Shown one piece after another: positions 9,158-19,400 of a stretch of DNA of 35,465 bases. The DNA is from Hyphomicrobiales bacterium. GTDB taxonomy: Bacteria > Pseudomonadota > Alphaproteobacteria > Rhizobiales > Beijerinckiaceae. The translations under genes and the position numbers were made by a program. The DNA lies in the NCBI GenBank assembly GCA_028290285.1, contig JAQGKD010000108.1, positions 1 to 35,465 of the forward strand, read 5' to 3'. Positions within the stretch are counted from its first letter, which is position 1; each line of letters opens with the position of its first letter. Below the pieces are notes generated by a model. The model was not told the DNA's origin, did not search any database, and saw only the letters and a list, made by a program, of their open reading frames with translations.

Positions 9158-10363
9158 TCAGGCCAAGAGTGTCCGGGCTCTTTCTCTCGTCATATGGTCA
9201 ACGGCCAGCGCGTCCGCCACTGTCGCGGGCTCGGCGCTGCCGCCTTCTTTCATGGCCGCCTCGCAGCAAGCCTCTACAATTTCAGCTATTTCAAGGAAGC
9301 CGATGCGACCGCCCAGGAAAAACTCGACCGCGATTTCATTGGCTGCGTTGAGGACTGTCGGGAGGGCTCCGCCGGTCTGGAGCGCGGCCATGGCGACGCG
9401 CAGGGCGGGAAAACGCACAAGGTCGGGGCGCTCGAAGGTCAGCGTGCCTATTTCTGCAAGGTCGAGGCGGCGGGCCGAGGTCGTCACGCGTTCCGGATAG
9501 CCGAGACAATGGGCGATCGGCACTTTCATGTCCGGGCACGCCATCCCCGCCACCACTGCACCGTCGGCGAAGGACACGAGACCGTGGACGATCGATTGGG
9601 GATGGACCAGAACGTGCAGCCGCCCGGCCGGAACGCCGAAGAGATGGTGCGCCTCGATGAGTTCCAGCCCCTTGTTCATCAGGGTGGCCGAATCGACCGA
9701 AACTTTCGGGCCCATCGACCAGTTCGGATGCGCCACAGCCTGATCGGGCGTAGCCCGTGCGATCGCCTCAGAAGACCACGTGCGAAACGGCCCCCCCGAG
9801 GCGGTCAGAATCATCTGCTCGATCTCGTCGACACGGCTCGTGCCGAGCGCCTGAAAGATCGCGTTGTGCTCGCTGTCCATCGGCAGGAGACGCGCTCCCG
9901 TTCGGGCCGCCGTCCGCATGAAGGGACCGCCGGCACAGACGAGGCACTCCTTGTTGGCCAGCGCAACCGTGCGTCCGGCCTCAAGCGCAGCATGGGTGGG
10001 TTCGACACCCGCCGCCCCCGAGATCGCAGCTATGACGAGATCGGAGGGAAACAGCGCGGCTTGGGTGATGGCCTCCGCACCGGCTGCGGCCTCGATCCTG
10101 TGACCGCTCAGGCCCGCCTTCAGTTCCGCATAGGCGGCAGCATCCGCAACCGCGGCGAAACGAGCCCCGAGCCTTATCGCCATTCGCGCCAGGGCCGCAC
10201 CGTCGCGACCGCCAGCGACCGCCTCCACCGTGAAGGCGCGCGGCGCCTCGGAAATCACGTCGGCCGTCGATTTGCCAATGGAGCCGGTGGCGCCCAGAAT
10301 CACCAGTCGGCGGGGCGCAAGCGTAGCGGCAGGCTCTGGCTCTGGACGAAGCTTGATGCTCAT
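9158..10363 (-). CDS. dxr: 1-deoxy-D-xylulose-5-phosphate reductoisomerase
   Basis: Second enzyme of the MEP route, making MEP from DXP with NADPH, which feeds isoprenoid and thus undecaprenyl phosphate supply (compare uppS next door). The 401-residue protein shows the nucleotide-binding GATGSIGKSTADVI, the metal and substrate motifs MDSEHNAIFQ and TASGGPFR, and HPNWSMGPKVSVDSATLMNKGLE. A short extra N-terminal stretch of about 18 residues precedes the fold. It follows cdsA with a gap of about 20 bases and is probably co-transcribed. Confidence 0.96.
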   Translation of the reverse strand: MSIKLRPEPEPAATLAPRRLVILGATGSIGKSTADVISEAPRAFTVEAVAGGRDGAALARMAIRLGARFAAVADAAAYAELKAGLSGHRIEAAAGAEAITQAALFPSDLVIAAISGAAGVEPTHAALEAGRTVALANKECLVCAGGPFMRTAARTGARLLPMDSEHNAIFQALGTSRVDEIEQMILTASGGPFRTWSSEAIARATPDQAVAHPNWSMGPKVSVDSATLMNKGLELIEAHHLFGVPAGRLHVLVHPQSIVHGLVSFADGAVVAGMACPDMKVPIAHCLGYPERVTTSARRLDLAEIGTLTFERPDLVRFPALRVAMAALQTGGALPTVLNAANEIAVEFFLGGRIGFLEIAEIVEACCEAAMKEGGSAEPATVADALAVDHMTRERARTLLA

Positions 10364-10384
10364 GTAACTGACGTATCTCGCTAT

Positions 10385-11245
10385 CTACCAGATGAACAGG
10401 CCGTGGGCAGCGGTGGCTGCCCCGGCCTTGGCCGCTCCGAATACGGCGACGAAGGTCACGGCGGCGATGAAACCGTCGAGCCTGTCCATGAAACCACCGT
10501 GGCCGGGGATCAGGTGGCTCGAATCCTTGAAACCGAAGCGGCGCTTGACGGACGATTCAAACAGGTCGCCGCCCTGGGCGACGGCGCCCACGAACACGCC
10601 GATCAATACGAGTGGAATCGCATCCACCTTGACGGCGTAGAAGGAGACAGCCACGAGGCCAAGCAACGCTCCCGAACTGATGCCGACCAAAAAACCGGAC
10701 CAGGTCTTGGAGGGCGAAACGCGCGGCCAGAGCTTGGCCCCGCCGATCAGTCGACCGCCGAAATAGGCCATGATGTCCGTACCCCAGACGATCGCGAAGA
10801 GCCACAGGATCGACTCGAAGCCATCGATTTTGGACAGTCGCAGGAGCGCGACCGAAAGGACCAGAGCGCCCGAATAAAGCAGGCCCGCCGCATTCCACAG
10901 GCGCGAGCCGGTGCTGGCGACCGCCGCAAGGACTATCGTCCCGAATAGAAGGACAAGCACCGCCTCGTCGCGCTTCGCATTGCCGACCAGGAGGGCAACT
11001 GCGATGAGGACGAGACTGCCGAGCAGGAAGCGCGCGGGTTCGCGCGCGCCGCCCGTCATACGCTGCCATTCCCAGTTCACGGCCAGGCCCGCGATCAGCC
11101 AGAAGATTATGAATGGCCATCCGCCGACCGCCAGACTCGTCAGCGCCATCGCGATCATGAGGACGCCGGAGGCGAGGCGCGGACCGAGGTCGGCGAGGGT
11201 CGTCGACGTTTTGGGTGCTGCCGGGGCGGGCCCGCCGTCGATCAT
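10385..11245 (-). CDS. cdsA: Phosphatidate cytidylyltransferase
   Basis: Makes CDP-diacylglycerol from phosphatidic acid and CTP, the branch point of phospholipid synthesis, in the inner membrane. The 286-residue protein is mostly membrane helices. It carries the family signature in its C-terminal third (KTWSGFLVG, then [19 protein letters not shown]). The ATG overlaps the uppS stop as ATGA, indicating coupled translation. Confidence 0.95.
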   Translation of the reverse strand: MIDGGPAPAAPKTSTTLADLGPRLASGVLMIAMALTSLAVGGWPFIIFWLIAGLAVNWEWQRMTGGAREPARFLLGSLVLIAVALLVGNAKRDEAVLVLLFGTIVLAAVASTGSRLWNAAGLLYSGALVLSVALLRLSKIDGFESILWLFAIVWGTDIMAYFGGRLIGGAKLWPRVSPSKTWSGFLVGISSGALLGLVAVSFYAVKVDAIPLVLIGVFVGAVAQGGDLFESSVKRRFGFKDSSHLIPGHGGFMDRLDGFIAAVTFVAVFGAAKAGAATAAHGLFIW

Positions 11246-12006
11246 GAGCCGGTCTTCGCATTGCGTGAGGCCAGCCCGCCGAAGCGGCGCTCACGCGACG
11301 CATATTCCGCCAGGGCCGTCTCGAAGGCGGCTCGGTCGAAGTCGGGCCAGTGCATGGGCAGGAAGACCAGCTCCGAATAGGCCGACTGCCACATCAGGAA
11401 GTTGGACAGGCGCTGCTCGCCCGAGGTGCGGATGATGAGGTCGGGATCAGGAATTCCTGCCGTATAGAGATGGGCCCCCAGAAGATCCGCGTTTATGGAT
11501 TTCGGATCGATCTCGCCCGCAAGCGCGCGCTCCGCCAGGCGCCGCGCCGCATCTGCAATTTCCTGCCGCGAACCGTAATTGAAGGCGATGACGAGGGTCA
11601 GCCCCATATTGTCGCGGGTGAGATCCTCCGCCTCCGACAGCAGCCCGCGGAGATCGGCTGCGAGATCGTCGCGCGAGCCGATCACGCGGACGCGCACATT
11701 GCTCTTGTGCAGGTCGGCAAGATCATTGCGGATGAAGCGCTTCAGAAGCCCCATCAGGTCGGAGACCTCCTGTGCCGGCCGCGACCAGTTCTCCGAGGAG
11801 AAGCTGTAGAGCGTCAGATAGGCGATGCCGAGATCGGCAGCGGTGCGGACGACGCGGCGCACAGCGTCGACGCCGCGCCGATGCCCCTCGAAGCGGGGCA
11901 GCGAACGCGCAGCGGCCCAACGCCCGTTGCCGTCCATGATAATCCCGACATGACGCGGGATCCGGACGGACGGTGACGGATTACGGGGATCGATGATCGG
12001 CTGCAT
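11242..12006 (-). CDS. uppS: Polyprenyl diphosphate synthase (undecaprenyl type)
   Basis: Cis-prenyltransferase that extends farnesyl diphosphate to the C55 carrier for peptidoglycan and LPS. The 254-residue protein has the diagnostic [27 protein letters not shown] and [20 protein letters not shown] motifs. Its 3' end overlaps cdsA by four bases. The product is a lipid carrier whose precursors come from the MEP pathway (dxr two genes on). Confidence 0.96.
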   Translation of the reverse strand: MQPIIDPRNPSPSVRIPRHVGIIMDGNGRWAAARSLPRFEGHRRGVDAVRRVVRTAADLGIAYLTLYSFSSENWSRPAQEVSDLMGLLKRFIRNDLADLHKSNVRVRVIGSRDDLAADLRGLLSEAEDLTRDNMGLTLVIAFNYGSRQEIADAARRLAERALAGEIDPKSINADLLGAHLYTAGIPDPDLIIRTSGEQRLSNFLMWQSAYSELVFLPMHWPDFDRAAFETALAEYASRERRFGGLASRNAKTGS

Positions 12007-12038
12007 GCCAGCGAAGCTCCAGGCCAGGGTCGGCGATC

Positions 12039-12599
12039 TTACACTTGCATGATTTCCTTTTCCTTAGCCGCGAGCACCTGATCGACCTCCGACACATGCG
12101 CATCGGTGACCTTCTGGATTTCAGCTGCGTGACGCTTTTCATCGTCTTCGCTGATGGCCTTGTCCTTCAGAAGCTTCTTGAGCATGTCGATCCCGTCGCG
12201 ACGCACGTGCCGGACCGAGATGCGGGCCTCTTCGGCATATTTATGCGCAACCTTGACAAGATCCTTGCGGCGCTGCTCGTTCAGTTCGGGAATGCGGATG
12301 CGCAGCACCTGCCCCTCCACATTCGGGCTCAGGCCCAGATTCGAGTCGCGGATGGCGCGCTCGACGGCGCCGACAAGGCTCTTGTCCCAGACCTGAACCG
12401 CGATCATCCGCGCTTCCGGCACGCTGATCGTCGCGACCGTACCGATGGAGACAGAGTTGCCGTAGGCCTGGACCTGAACGGGCTCCACAAGGCTCGCGGA
12501 CGCGCGCCCGGTCCGCAGGCCGCTGAGTTCATGCCGAAGGGACTGAATGGCCCCCTGCATGCGTCGCTTGATGTCGGCAAGATCGAATTGTGCGCTCAT
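12039..12599 (-). CDS. frr: Ribosome recycling factor
   Basis: Splits the post-termination ribosome together with EF-G. The 186-residue product has typical RRF length. Its features include [13 protein letters not shown], the [35 protein letters not shown] core, and a helical C-terminus. The start at 12599 ([14 protein letters not shown]) is chosen over an in-frame start near 12716, whose extra 39 residues look unlike RRF and would abut pyrH. Confidence 0.96.
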   Translation of the reverse strand: MSAQFDLADIKRRMQGAIQSLRHELSGLRTGRASASLVEPVQVQAYGNSVSIGTVATISVPEARMIAVQVWDKSLVGAVERAIRDSNLGLSPNVEGQVLRIRIPELNEQRRKDLVKVAHKYAEEARISVRHVRRDGIDMLKKLLKDKAISEDDEKRHAAEIQKVTDAHVSEVDQVLAAKEKEIMQV

Positions 12600-12712
12600 G
12601 TCACGTTCCTGTCGAATAAAGGGGACTCGCCTGTCGAAAGAAGGAGGCTCGCCCACCGAAATCAAAGTACCCGCGCAACCGCCCTCGTCTACCGCGATCC
12701 GCTGTAGCGAGA

Positions 12713-13441
12713 TCACGGAACGACGAAAGTCGCCCGGTAGCGCCCCTCGAGGGCGCCACGGATCGCTCCAGGCTCGCCTATGGAGAACACGATTATCGGA
12801 ATCCGGTTCTCTCGGGCAAGCGCGAAGGCTGTGGCATCCATGATAGCCAGATTTTTGTTGATGGCTTCGTCGTGCGTCAGGCGATCATAACGGGTCGCCG
12901 TCGGGTCTTTCTTGGGGTCGGCGGTGTAGACACCGTCCACCTGGGTGGCCTTCATCACTGCGTCGGCCGAAAGTTCGGCGGCGCGCAAGGTGGCGCCGGT
13001 GTCAGTGGTGAAAAACGGATTGCCCGTGCCTCCCGCCAGGATCACGATCCGGCTCTTGGCCAGATGGTTCAGCGCAGCCTGGCGCGAATAGGGCTGGCAG
13101 ACGGCGGGCATGGGGACGGCCGACAACGCCCTCGCCGATTGTCCCTCAGCCTCGATGGCCTGCTCGAGGGCGAGCGCGTTCATGACGGTCGCCAGCATGC
13201 CGATCGAGTCCGCGCGGGCGCGCTCGATGCCCTTGTCTGCTCCCTGTATCCCGCGAAAGAAATTGCCACCTCCAACCACGACGCCGATCTCGACGCCGAG
13301 CGAAGCGGCGGAAGCGAGATCGCGCGCGATCCGCGCCACGGTCTCCTGATGAAGACCATGCGTCAGAGGACCCATCAGCGATTCGCCCGACAGCTTGACG
13401 ATCACGCGCTTCCAGGTGGACGGCTGATCGGAAACGGGCAT
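12713..13441 (-). CDS. pyrH: UMP kinase
   Basis: Phosphorylates UMP to UDP in pyrimidine nucleotide synthesis; hexameric amino-acid-kinase fold. The 242-residue protein shows [12 protein letters not shown], the glycine-rich [24 protein letters not shown] and [11 protein letters not shown]. The start at 13441 follows GGAGAGAGAC. It lies between tsf and frr in the standard order but is separated from tsf by a clear terminator, so it may have its own promoter in 13442-13566. Confidence 0.96.
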   Translation of the reverse strand: MPVSDQPSTWKRVIVKLSGESLMGPLTHGLHQETVARIARDLASAASLGVEIGVVVGGGNFFRGIQGADKGIERARADSIGMLATVMNALALEQAIEAEGQSARALSAVPMPAVCQPYSRQAALNHLAKSRIVILAGGTGNPFFTTDTGATLRAAELSADAVMKATQVDGVYTADPKKDPTATRYDRLTHDEAINKNLAIMDATAFALARENRIPIIVFSIGEPGAIRGALEGRYRATFVVP

Positions 13442-13566
13442 GTCTCTCTCCAAGTGGATCGGTGCGGAAGAACGAATGTCCTCTCCCGCGGCAGATGTCT
13501 AGTCCGAGTCGCCCCACCGAGCCAGCAAATGACGGCCCGGTGACGGGATCCACGGACCCGTTCACG

Positions 13567-13595
13567 CAAAAAGGGCGGCCAAAAAGCCGCCCTTT
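13567..13595 (-). terminator. Rho-independent terminator after tsf
   Basis: On the minus strand AAAGGGCGGC pairs with GCCGCCCTTT around a TTTTTG loop and the run continues as TTTTTGCG. It begins about 22 bases after the tsf stop, marking the end of the rpsB-tsf unit. Confidence 0.88.
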
Positions 13596-13617
13596 GTATT
13601 GGTGATGAAGCGTCAGA

Positions 13618-14544
13618 TCAGGCCTGACCGCCCGCTGCCGCAGCCACTTCGGCCGCGAAGTCCGATTCCTGCTTCTCGATGCCTTCGCCCAGCGCGTAGC
13701 GGGCAAACCCCTTCAGCGTCACCGGGGCGCCGGCTGCCTTGGCGGCCTCGACGACGAACTGCGCCACGGTCTTGGAGGAATCGTGGATAAAGGGCTGATC
13801 GAGCAGGCAGACTTCCTTGTAATAGGACTTCAGGCCGGATTCGACGATCTTCTCGAGGACGTGGGGCGGCTTGCCGGCATTTTTGTCGGCGAGAACGCCC
13901 TTCTCGCGTGCGACGACCGCCGGATCGAGCGCGCTGGAGTCGAGAGCTAGCGGCGAGGCAGCTGCGACATGCATGGCGATCTTGCGGCCGAGGTCAGCCA
14001 GCGCATCCGCATTGCCGGTGGACTCGAGCGCGACGATGACGCCGATCTTGCCCAGGCCATCGGTCACTGCGTTGTGGACGTAGGACGCCACCTTGCCGGC
14101 CGAAACGTCGAGAACGGCGGCGCGGCGCAGAGTCATGTTCTCGCCGATCGTGGCGATTGCATTGGCGATGGCGTCGGCCACAGTGCCGCCCGCCGGATAG
14201 GCAGCGGCCTTGAGCTTCTCGGCGTCGCTCTCACCCGTCGTCAGGGCTACCTGAGCAATGCTCTTGGCGAGCGCCTGGAAATCTTCGTTGCGGGCCACGA
14301 AATCGGTCTCGGAATTCACCTCGACGACAACGCCGCGCGTGCCTGAAACCGAAATGGCGACCAGGCCTTCGGCTGCGATGCGCCCGGACTTCTTGGCGGC
14401 CTTCGAGAGGCCCTTCTTGCGAAGCCAGTCAACAGCCGACTCGATGTTGCCTTCCGTCTCGTTGAGGGCGGACTTGCAATCCATCATGCCGGCGCCGGTC
14501 TTCTCGCGAAGCTCCTTCACCATTGCGGCGCTGATAATAGCCAT
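13618..14544 (-). CDS. tsf: Translation elongation factor Ts
   Basis: Guanine nucleotide exchange factor for EF-Tu. The 308-residue protein has the UBA-like N-terminus with [18 protein letters not shown] and the core [17 protein letters not shown], both diagnostic. A ribosome site AGAAGGA precedes the ATG. It follows rpsB after a 168-base gap that holds a strong hairpin, and is itself followed by a terminator. Confidence 0.97.
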   Translation of the reverse strand: MAIISAAMVKELREKTGAGMMDCKSALNETEGNIESAVDWLRKKGLSKAAKKSGRIAAEGLVAISVSGTRGVVVEVNSETDFVARNEDFQALAKSIAQVALTTGESDAEKLKAAAYPAGGTVADAIANAIATIGENMTLRRAAVLDVSAGKVASYVHNAVTDGLGKIGVIVALESTGNADALADLGRKIAMHVAAASPLALDSSALDPAVVAREKGVLADKNAGKPPHVLEKIVESGLKSYYKEVCLLDQPFIHDSSKTVAQFVVEAAKAAGAPVTLKGFARYALGEGIEKQESDFAAEVAAAAGGQA

Positions 14545-14660
14545 GGGGTTTTCCTTCTCGGCAGGATCGCTGCGCGGCGGGCGCGGCTCTTTGCGATCTC
14601 AGTTACGTCTTTTGATGCGAATTTACGACTTTGATGCGACGCCGGTCTTCAGGAACGCCA

Positions 14661-14684
14661 ACGGCGGGCTTTAAGGCCCGCCGT
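14661..14684 (-). terminator. GC-rich hairpin between rpsB and tsf
   Basis: Nine perfect base pairs (ACGGCGGGC with GCCCGCCGT) around a six-base loop begin about 30 bases after the rpsB stop. No T-run follows, so it may be an mRNA processing or attenuation element and not a full terminator. Confidence 0.5.
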
Positions 14685-14712
14685 CGCCGCTCTTCGCCGG
14701 AGCGACGAAACT

Positions 14713-15741
14713 TCAGGCGGCGGTGAGGCCGCGAGCCTGCTCGACCCAGCCGTCACGGCTGATGCGGCCGCTGAGCTTGAGGTCGGCGTCGACCTTCTCG
14801 ACGTCGGCCGGGGTCATGGCAGCGAGCTGCCAGTAATGGAAGACGCCGGCGTCGTTCAACTTCTTGACAAGCTGGGGACCGACGCCCTGGAGCTTGGCGA
14901 GATCGTCGGGAGCGCCGCGCGGGGCGGTGAGCAGCTCGAAGGGGGCGCCTTCGTAGTCACCGAGACCCTCGACAGCCGCAGGAGCGGTTTCTTCGGCGAG
15001 AACTTCAGCGGCCGGAGCTTCCATCTCGCCCATGTCCATACCCTGCGAGCCCTGGCTGCGCGAGATGCCGTCGATGGCGGCGCGTGCGATCAGGTCGCAG
15101 TAGAGCGCAATGGCGCGGCCAGCGTCGTCGTTGCCGGGCACCGGGAAGGTGATGCCATCCGGATCGCAATTGGTATCGACGATTGCGGCCACCGGGATGC
15201 CAAGACGATTGGCTTCCTTGATCGCCAGCTGCTCCTTGTTCGTGTCGATCACGAAAATCAGGTCAGGCACGCCGCCCATGTCCTTGATGCCACCGAGAGC
15301 CTTCTCGAGCTTCTCGCGCTCACGCGAGAGCATCAGGCGCTCCTTCTTCGTCAGGCCGGAAGCGCCGCCGCCGAGCTGGTCGTCGAGCTTGCGCAGGCGC
15401 TGGATGGAGCCCGAAATGGTCTTCCAGTTGGTCAGCATGCCGCCGAGCCAACGCGAATTGATGTAATACTGGGCCGAACGGCGCGCAGCATCGGCGATCT
15501 GGTCGGCTGCCTGGCGCTTGGTGCCGACGAACAGGACGCGGCCGCCCTTGGACACCGTGTCGGACACGGCCTTGAGAGCCGTGTGGAGCAGCGGGACGCT
15601 CTGCGCGAGATCGATGATGTGAATGTTGTTGCGGGTGCCGAAAATGAAGGGAGCCATTTTCGGGTTCCAGCGATGCGACTGGTGGCCGAAGTGAGCGCCG
15701 GCTTCGAGGAGCGAGCGCATGGAAAATTCGGGCAGTGCCAT
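14713..15741 (-). CDS. rpsB: Ribosomal protein S2 with C-terminal helix-hairpin-helix extension
   Basis: Small-subunit ribosomal protein. Residues about 1-235 are a standard S2 ([69 protein letters not shown]). The protein is 342 residues against about 241 in E. coli. The extra tail has an acidic, alanine-rich linker and then a domain beginning [21 protein letters not shown], which resembles a helix-hairpin-helix. Such a tail occurs in other alphaproteobacterial S2 proteins. The start at 15741 is set by homology to MALPEFSMR and a GGAGA eight bases upstream. Confidence 0.96.
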   Translation of the reverse strand: MALPEFSMRSLLEAGAHFGHQSHRWNPKMAPFIFGTRNNIHIIDLAQSVPLLHTALKAVSDTVSKGGRVLFVGTKRQAADQIADAARRSAQYYINSRWLGGMLTNWKTISGSIQRLRKLDDQLGGGASGLTKKERLMLSREREKLEKALGGIKDMGGVPDLIFVIDTNKEQLAIKEANRLGIPVAAIVDTNCDPDGITFPVPGNDDAGRAIALYCDLIARAAIDGISRSQGSQGMDMGEMEAPAAEVLAEETAPAAVEGLGDYEGAPFELLTAPRGAPDDLAKLQGVGPQLVKKLNDAGVFHYWQLAAMTPADVEKVDADLKLSGRISRDGWVEQARGLTAA

Positions 15742-15852
15742 TGTCTTGTTCTCCGGTTTGACCTTGGCGGATAGTTGGGCCGGCAAGAGCCGGTCCACCG
15801 GAGCGAACCTTGAATCAGGAACGCCTAGAAATCCGCCTGTGGGATGGCCGCG

Positions 15853-15881
15853 CTTATAGGCGAGGATCGCCTGGGGCGCAA
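15853..15881 (-). promoter_or_regulatory. Candidate promoter for rpsB-tsf
   Basis: On the minus strand TTGCGC and TATAAG are separated by exactly 17 bases, about 110 bases upstream of the rpsB start and just past the end of the preceding regulator gene. The match to housekeeping consensus is moderate, so this is a prediction only. Confidence 0.35.
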
Positions 15882-15885
15882 GACG

Positions 15886-16266
15886 TCATTGTATCCCGAG
15901 GCGGCGGATCATCTCGAGCAGGAGCGTCGTCCGGTAAGGTTTCGTGATGAAAAAAGACCCAGGGACCTCGCGGGCCGGCTCTGCGCTGTAGCCGCTGGCA
16001 TAGAGCACCTGCAGTTGGGGCTTCAGGACGCGCGCGCGCTCGGCAAGGCTCCAGCCGTCCAGCGAGCCTGGCATGCGGATGTCGGTGAAAAGCACGCCGA
16101 TCTGCTCTTCGCCTGCGCTTTCCTCTTGAAGAATGCGGATTGCTTCGTCGCCCGTGGCCGCCTCACGAACCGAAAAGCCGGCATCGACGAGGTCCATGCA
16201 CACCATTTCACGAACGATTTCCTCATCCTCGACGACGAGGACCATGGGCACTTTGCCAACCGTCAT
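15886..16266 (-). CDS. Single-domain response regulator (receiver only)
   Basis: A 126-residue CheY-like receiver with no output domain. Visible residues are the acidic pair in VVEDEE (about residues 11-16), the phospho-acceptor aspartate in VLFTDIRMPG, the conserved threonine/serine position in YASGYS and the lysine in FITKPY. It probably acts by protein-protein contact or as a phosphate shuttle; its kinase is not in the window. The start at 16266 is uncertain: an in-frame ATG further upstream lacks a ribosome site, and a later ATG lies just before the first strand. It sits between dnaE and rpsB on the same strand but is unlikely to be functionally linked. Confidence 0.88.
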   Translation of the reverse strand: MTVGKVPMVLVVEDEEIVREMVCMDLVDAGFSVREAATGDEAIRILQEESAGEEQIGVLFTDIRMPGSLDGWSLAERARVLKPQLQVLYASGYSAEPAREVPGSFFITKPYRTTLLLEMIRRLGIQ

Positions 16267-16454
16267 GACTGGGTGAACTCCAGAAGCCCGCGATGCTGTC
16301 ATTCGAGCTTGTACAAACACTAACCTAATAGGACCACGTACGAATTTTCATTCCCGCATCCAATCCCGATAAGCTTCATCGCTTGCCGGGACGGCCACGC
16401 CGGCGAGCCGAGTCCGGAATAACCTTGGTTATACGCACAGCAAGCGCGGCTGGA

Positions 16455-19400
16455 TCACACATGCTCGACTGAAACGACGCCGGGGATCGCTTTTATGGCG
16501 CCGGCAATCTGCGGGGATACCTGGAAGCGGCCCGGCAGCTTGACCTCGATCTCGCCGCGCTCGCGGTCGAGCATGAGAACTAGCGAGATCTCGCCTTCGC
16601 CCTTCTGGGTGAGGCGCGCCGAGAGCGAGGGCAGCGGAGCCTCGTCGCGCAGGAAGATGCGCAGGCCCTTCTGGACCCGGTGGGCGGCCTGTTCGAGCGG
16701 CTCCACCGCCACGATGCGCGCCCGGACTTCTTCTCCATCCAGATTCGCCTGGAGCGTCACGAGAACGGCCGCGCCCTTCTCGAGAAGGTCCCGGAACTGA
16801 TTGAGCCCCTCCTGGAACATGATGGCCTCGTATTGGCCGGTCTGGTCCGACAGCGTCACGATGCCCATCTTGGAGCCGGACTTGGTGCGGCGCTCCGACC
16901 GGTCGAGCACGGTGGCCGCAAGGCGGCCCGCTGACGCGCCCTGCTTGACGGATCGGGCGAATTCGGCCCAGCGGACGACGCGCAGCTTCGTCATGACATG
17001 GGCATAATCGTCGAGCGGATGGCCTGAGAGGAAGAAGCCGACAGCCTCGAACTCGCGGCGCAGGCGCTCGGCCGCGGGCCAGGCGGCGGCAGCGGGGATG
17101 ACGAGTTTCTCGGGTTCGGCATGCGCGCCGCCGAAAAGCTGACTCTGCCCCCCGGCCCGCTCGGCCTGCGTGCGGTTGGCGACGGCGAGAACCACTTCCA
17201 TGCTTGCGAAAGCGCGCGCGCGATCGGGCTCCAATTCGTCGAAAGCGCCGGCGCAGACGAGGCTTTCCAGCACGCGCTTGTTGATCTCGCGCGGATTGAC
17301 GCGCTGGGCGAAGTCGGCGAGATCGCGGAACGGACTGTCGCCGCGCGCGGCCACGATGGAGGCCGCCTGCCCCTCGCCCACGCCTTTCACCGCGGAAAGC
17401 GCGTAGCGGATGGTCAGCTTGCCGTCGTCGCCCTTGTGCACGTCGAAATCCACGCCCGACCGCCGCACGGAGGGCGGATCGACCTTGATGCCCAGCCGCA
17501 TGGCTTCGTTGCGGAATTCGGACAGCTTGTCGGTGTTCGACTTGTCGAGCGTCATCGAGGCCGCGATGAACTCGACGGGGTAATTCGCCTTGAACCAGCC
17601 GGTCTGGTAGGCGATCAGCGCGTAGGCTGCCGCGTGGCTCTTGTTGAAGCCGTAATCCGCGAATTTGGCGAGCAGGTCGAAGATCTCGTCGGCCTTGGCC
17701 TTGGGGATCTCGTTCTTCACCGCGCCTGTCACGAAGCGCTCTCGCTGCGCGTCCATCTCGGCCTTGATCTTCTTGCCCATGGCGCGGCGCAGAAGATCGG
17801 CTTCACCAAGCGAATAGCCCGACAGGATCTGGGCGATCTGCATCACCTGTTCCTGATAGACAATGATGCCGAACGTCTCCTTCAGCACAGTCTCGATCAT
17901 CGGGTGGATGTAGTCGGCCGGGATTTCGCCGTGCTTGACCGCGCAATAGGTCGGGATGTTGGCCATCGGGCCCGGACGATAGAGCGCGACCAGCGCGATG
18001 ATGTCCTCGAGCCGGTCGGCACGCATTTCGGACAGCGCCTTGCGCATGCCCGCGCTTTCCACCTGGAACACACCGACGGTTTCGCCGCGCCCCAGCATTT
18101 CGTAGGTTTTCTTGTCGTCGAGCGCGATCCTGCCGATGTCGACCACGATGCCGCGCTTGGCCAGCAGCTCGACCGTCGTCGACAAAGTGGTGAGCGTCTT
18201 CAGTCCGAGAAAGTCAAACTTCACCAGCCCCGCCGGCTCGACCCATTTCATATTGAACTGGGTCGCCGGCATGTCCGATTTCGGATCGCGGTACAGCGGT
18301 ACGAGTTCGTCGAGCGGGCGGTCGCCGATGACGATACCCGCCGCGTGGGTCGAGGCGTTTGAGTAGAGTCCTTCCAGCGTTTCCGCGATCTTCAGCAGCT
18401 TGCCGACGTTCGGGTCCGTCTCCGCCGCCTCGCGCAGGCGCGGCTCGGATTCGATTGCCTGCGCGAGCGTCACCGGCGCGGCTGGATTCTGCGGCACGAG
18501 TTTGGCGAGCTTATCCACCTGCCCCAGCGGCATTTCGAGCACGCGCCCGACATTGCGCAGCACGCCGCGCGCCAGGAAGGAGCCGAAGGTGATGATTTGC
18601 GCGACGCGGTCCACGCCGTAGCGCTGGCGCACGTAACGAATGACCTCGTCGCGCCGCGTCTGGCAGAAATCGATGTCGAAGTCGGGCATCGACACGCGTT
18701 CCGGGTTGAGGAAGCGTTCGAATAGCAAACCGAAGCGGATCGGATCGAGATCGGTGATAGTGAGCGCATAGGCGACAAGCGAGCCTGCGCCTGAACCACG
18801 GCCCGGCCCCACCGGAATGCCCTGCGCCTTGGCCCATTTGATGAAGTCGGCCACGATCAGGAAGTAGCCGGGGAATTTCATCCGGGTGATGACATCGAGC
18901 TCGAAGGCGAGCCGCTCGCGATAGTCGGTCGCGCTGAAATTGGCCGCGGGACCGTGTGCGTCCAACCGGTCTTCGAGACCCGCCACGGCCTGCGCCCGCA
19001 ACTCCTCGACCTCGTCGCGCGCGGATCCGTCGACGGAAGTGAAGCGCGGCAGGATCGGCTTGCGCGTCAGCGGGCGATAGGCGCAGCGCATCGCGATTTC
19101 CACCGAGTTGTCAGTGGCCTCGGGCAGGTCCTTGAACAGCGCGAGCATCTCCGCGCGGGTCTTGAAGCGATGCTCCTTGGTCAGGCGCCGCCGGTCTTCC
19201 GTGCCAATCAGGGTGCCATCGGCGATGCAGAGCAGCGCGTCCTGCGCCTCATAGTCCGAGCGCGCCGCGAAATAGGGCTCGTTGCTGGCTACCAGCGGCA
19301 GGCCCTCGCGGTAGGCGAGCTCGATCAACTGGGGCTCGACCAGCTTTTCCTCATCCGTGCCGTGGCGCTGCAGCTCCATATAGAGCCGGCGGTGGAACAG

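Noticed and set aside
7561..9351. 596-codon plus-strand open frame opposite rseP
   Set aside because: Shadow of rseP and the start of bamA; no ribosome site or family signature.
9122..10948. 608-codon plus-strand open frame opposite dxr and cdsA
   Set aside because: Shadow frame; composition rich in Arg, Gly and His with no domain, while dxr and cdsA are clear.
17121..18362. 413-codon plus-strand open frame opposite dnaE
   Set aside because: Shadow frame of a certain gene.
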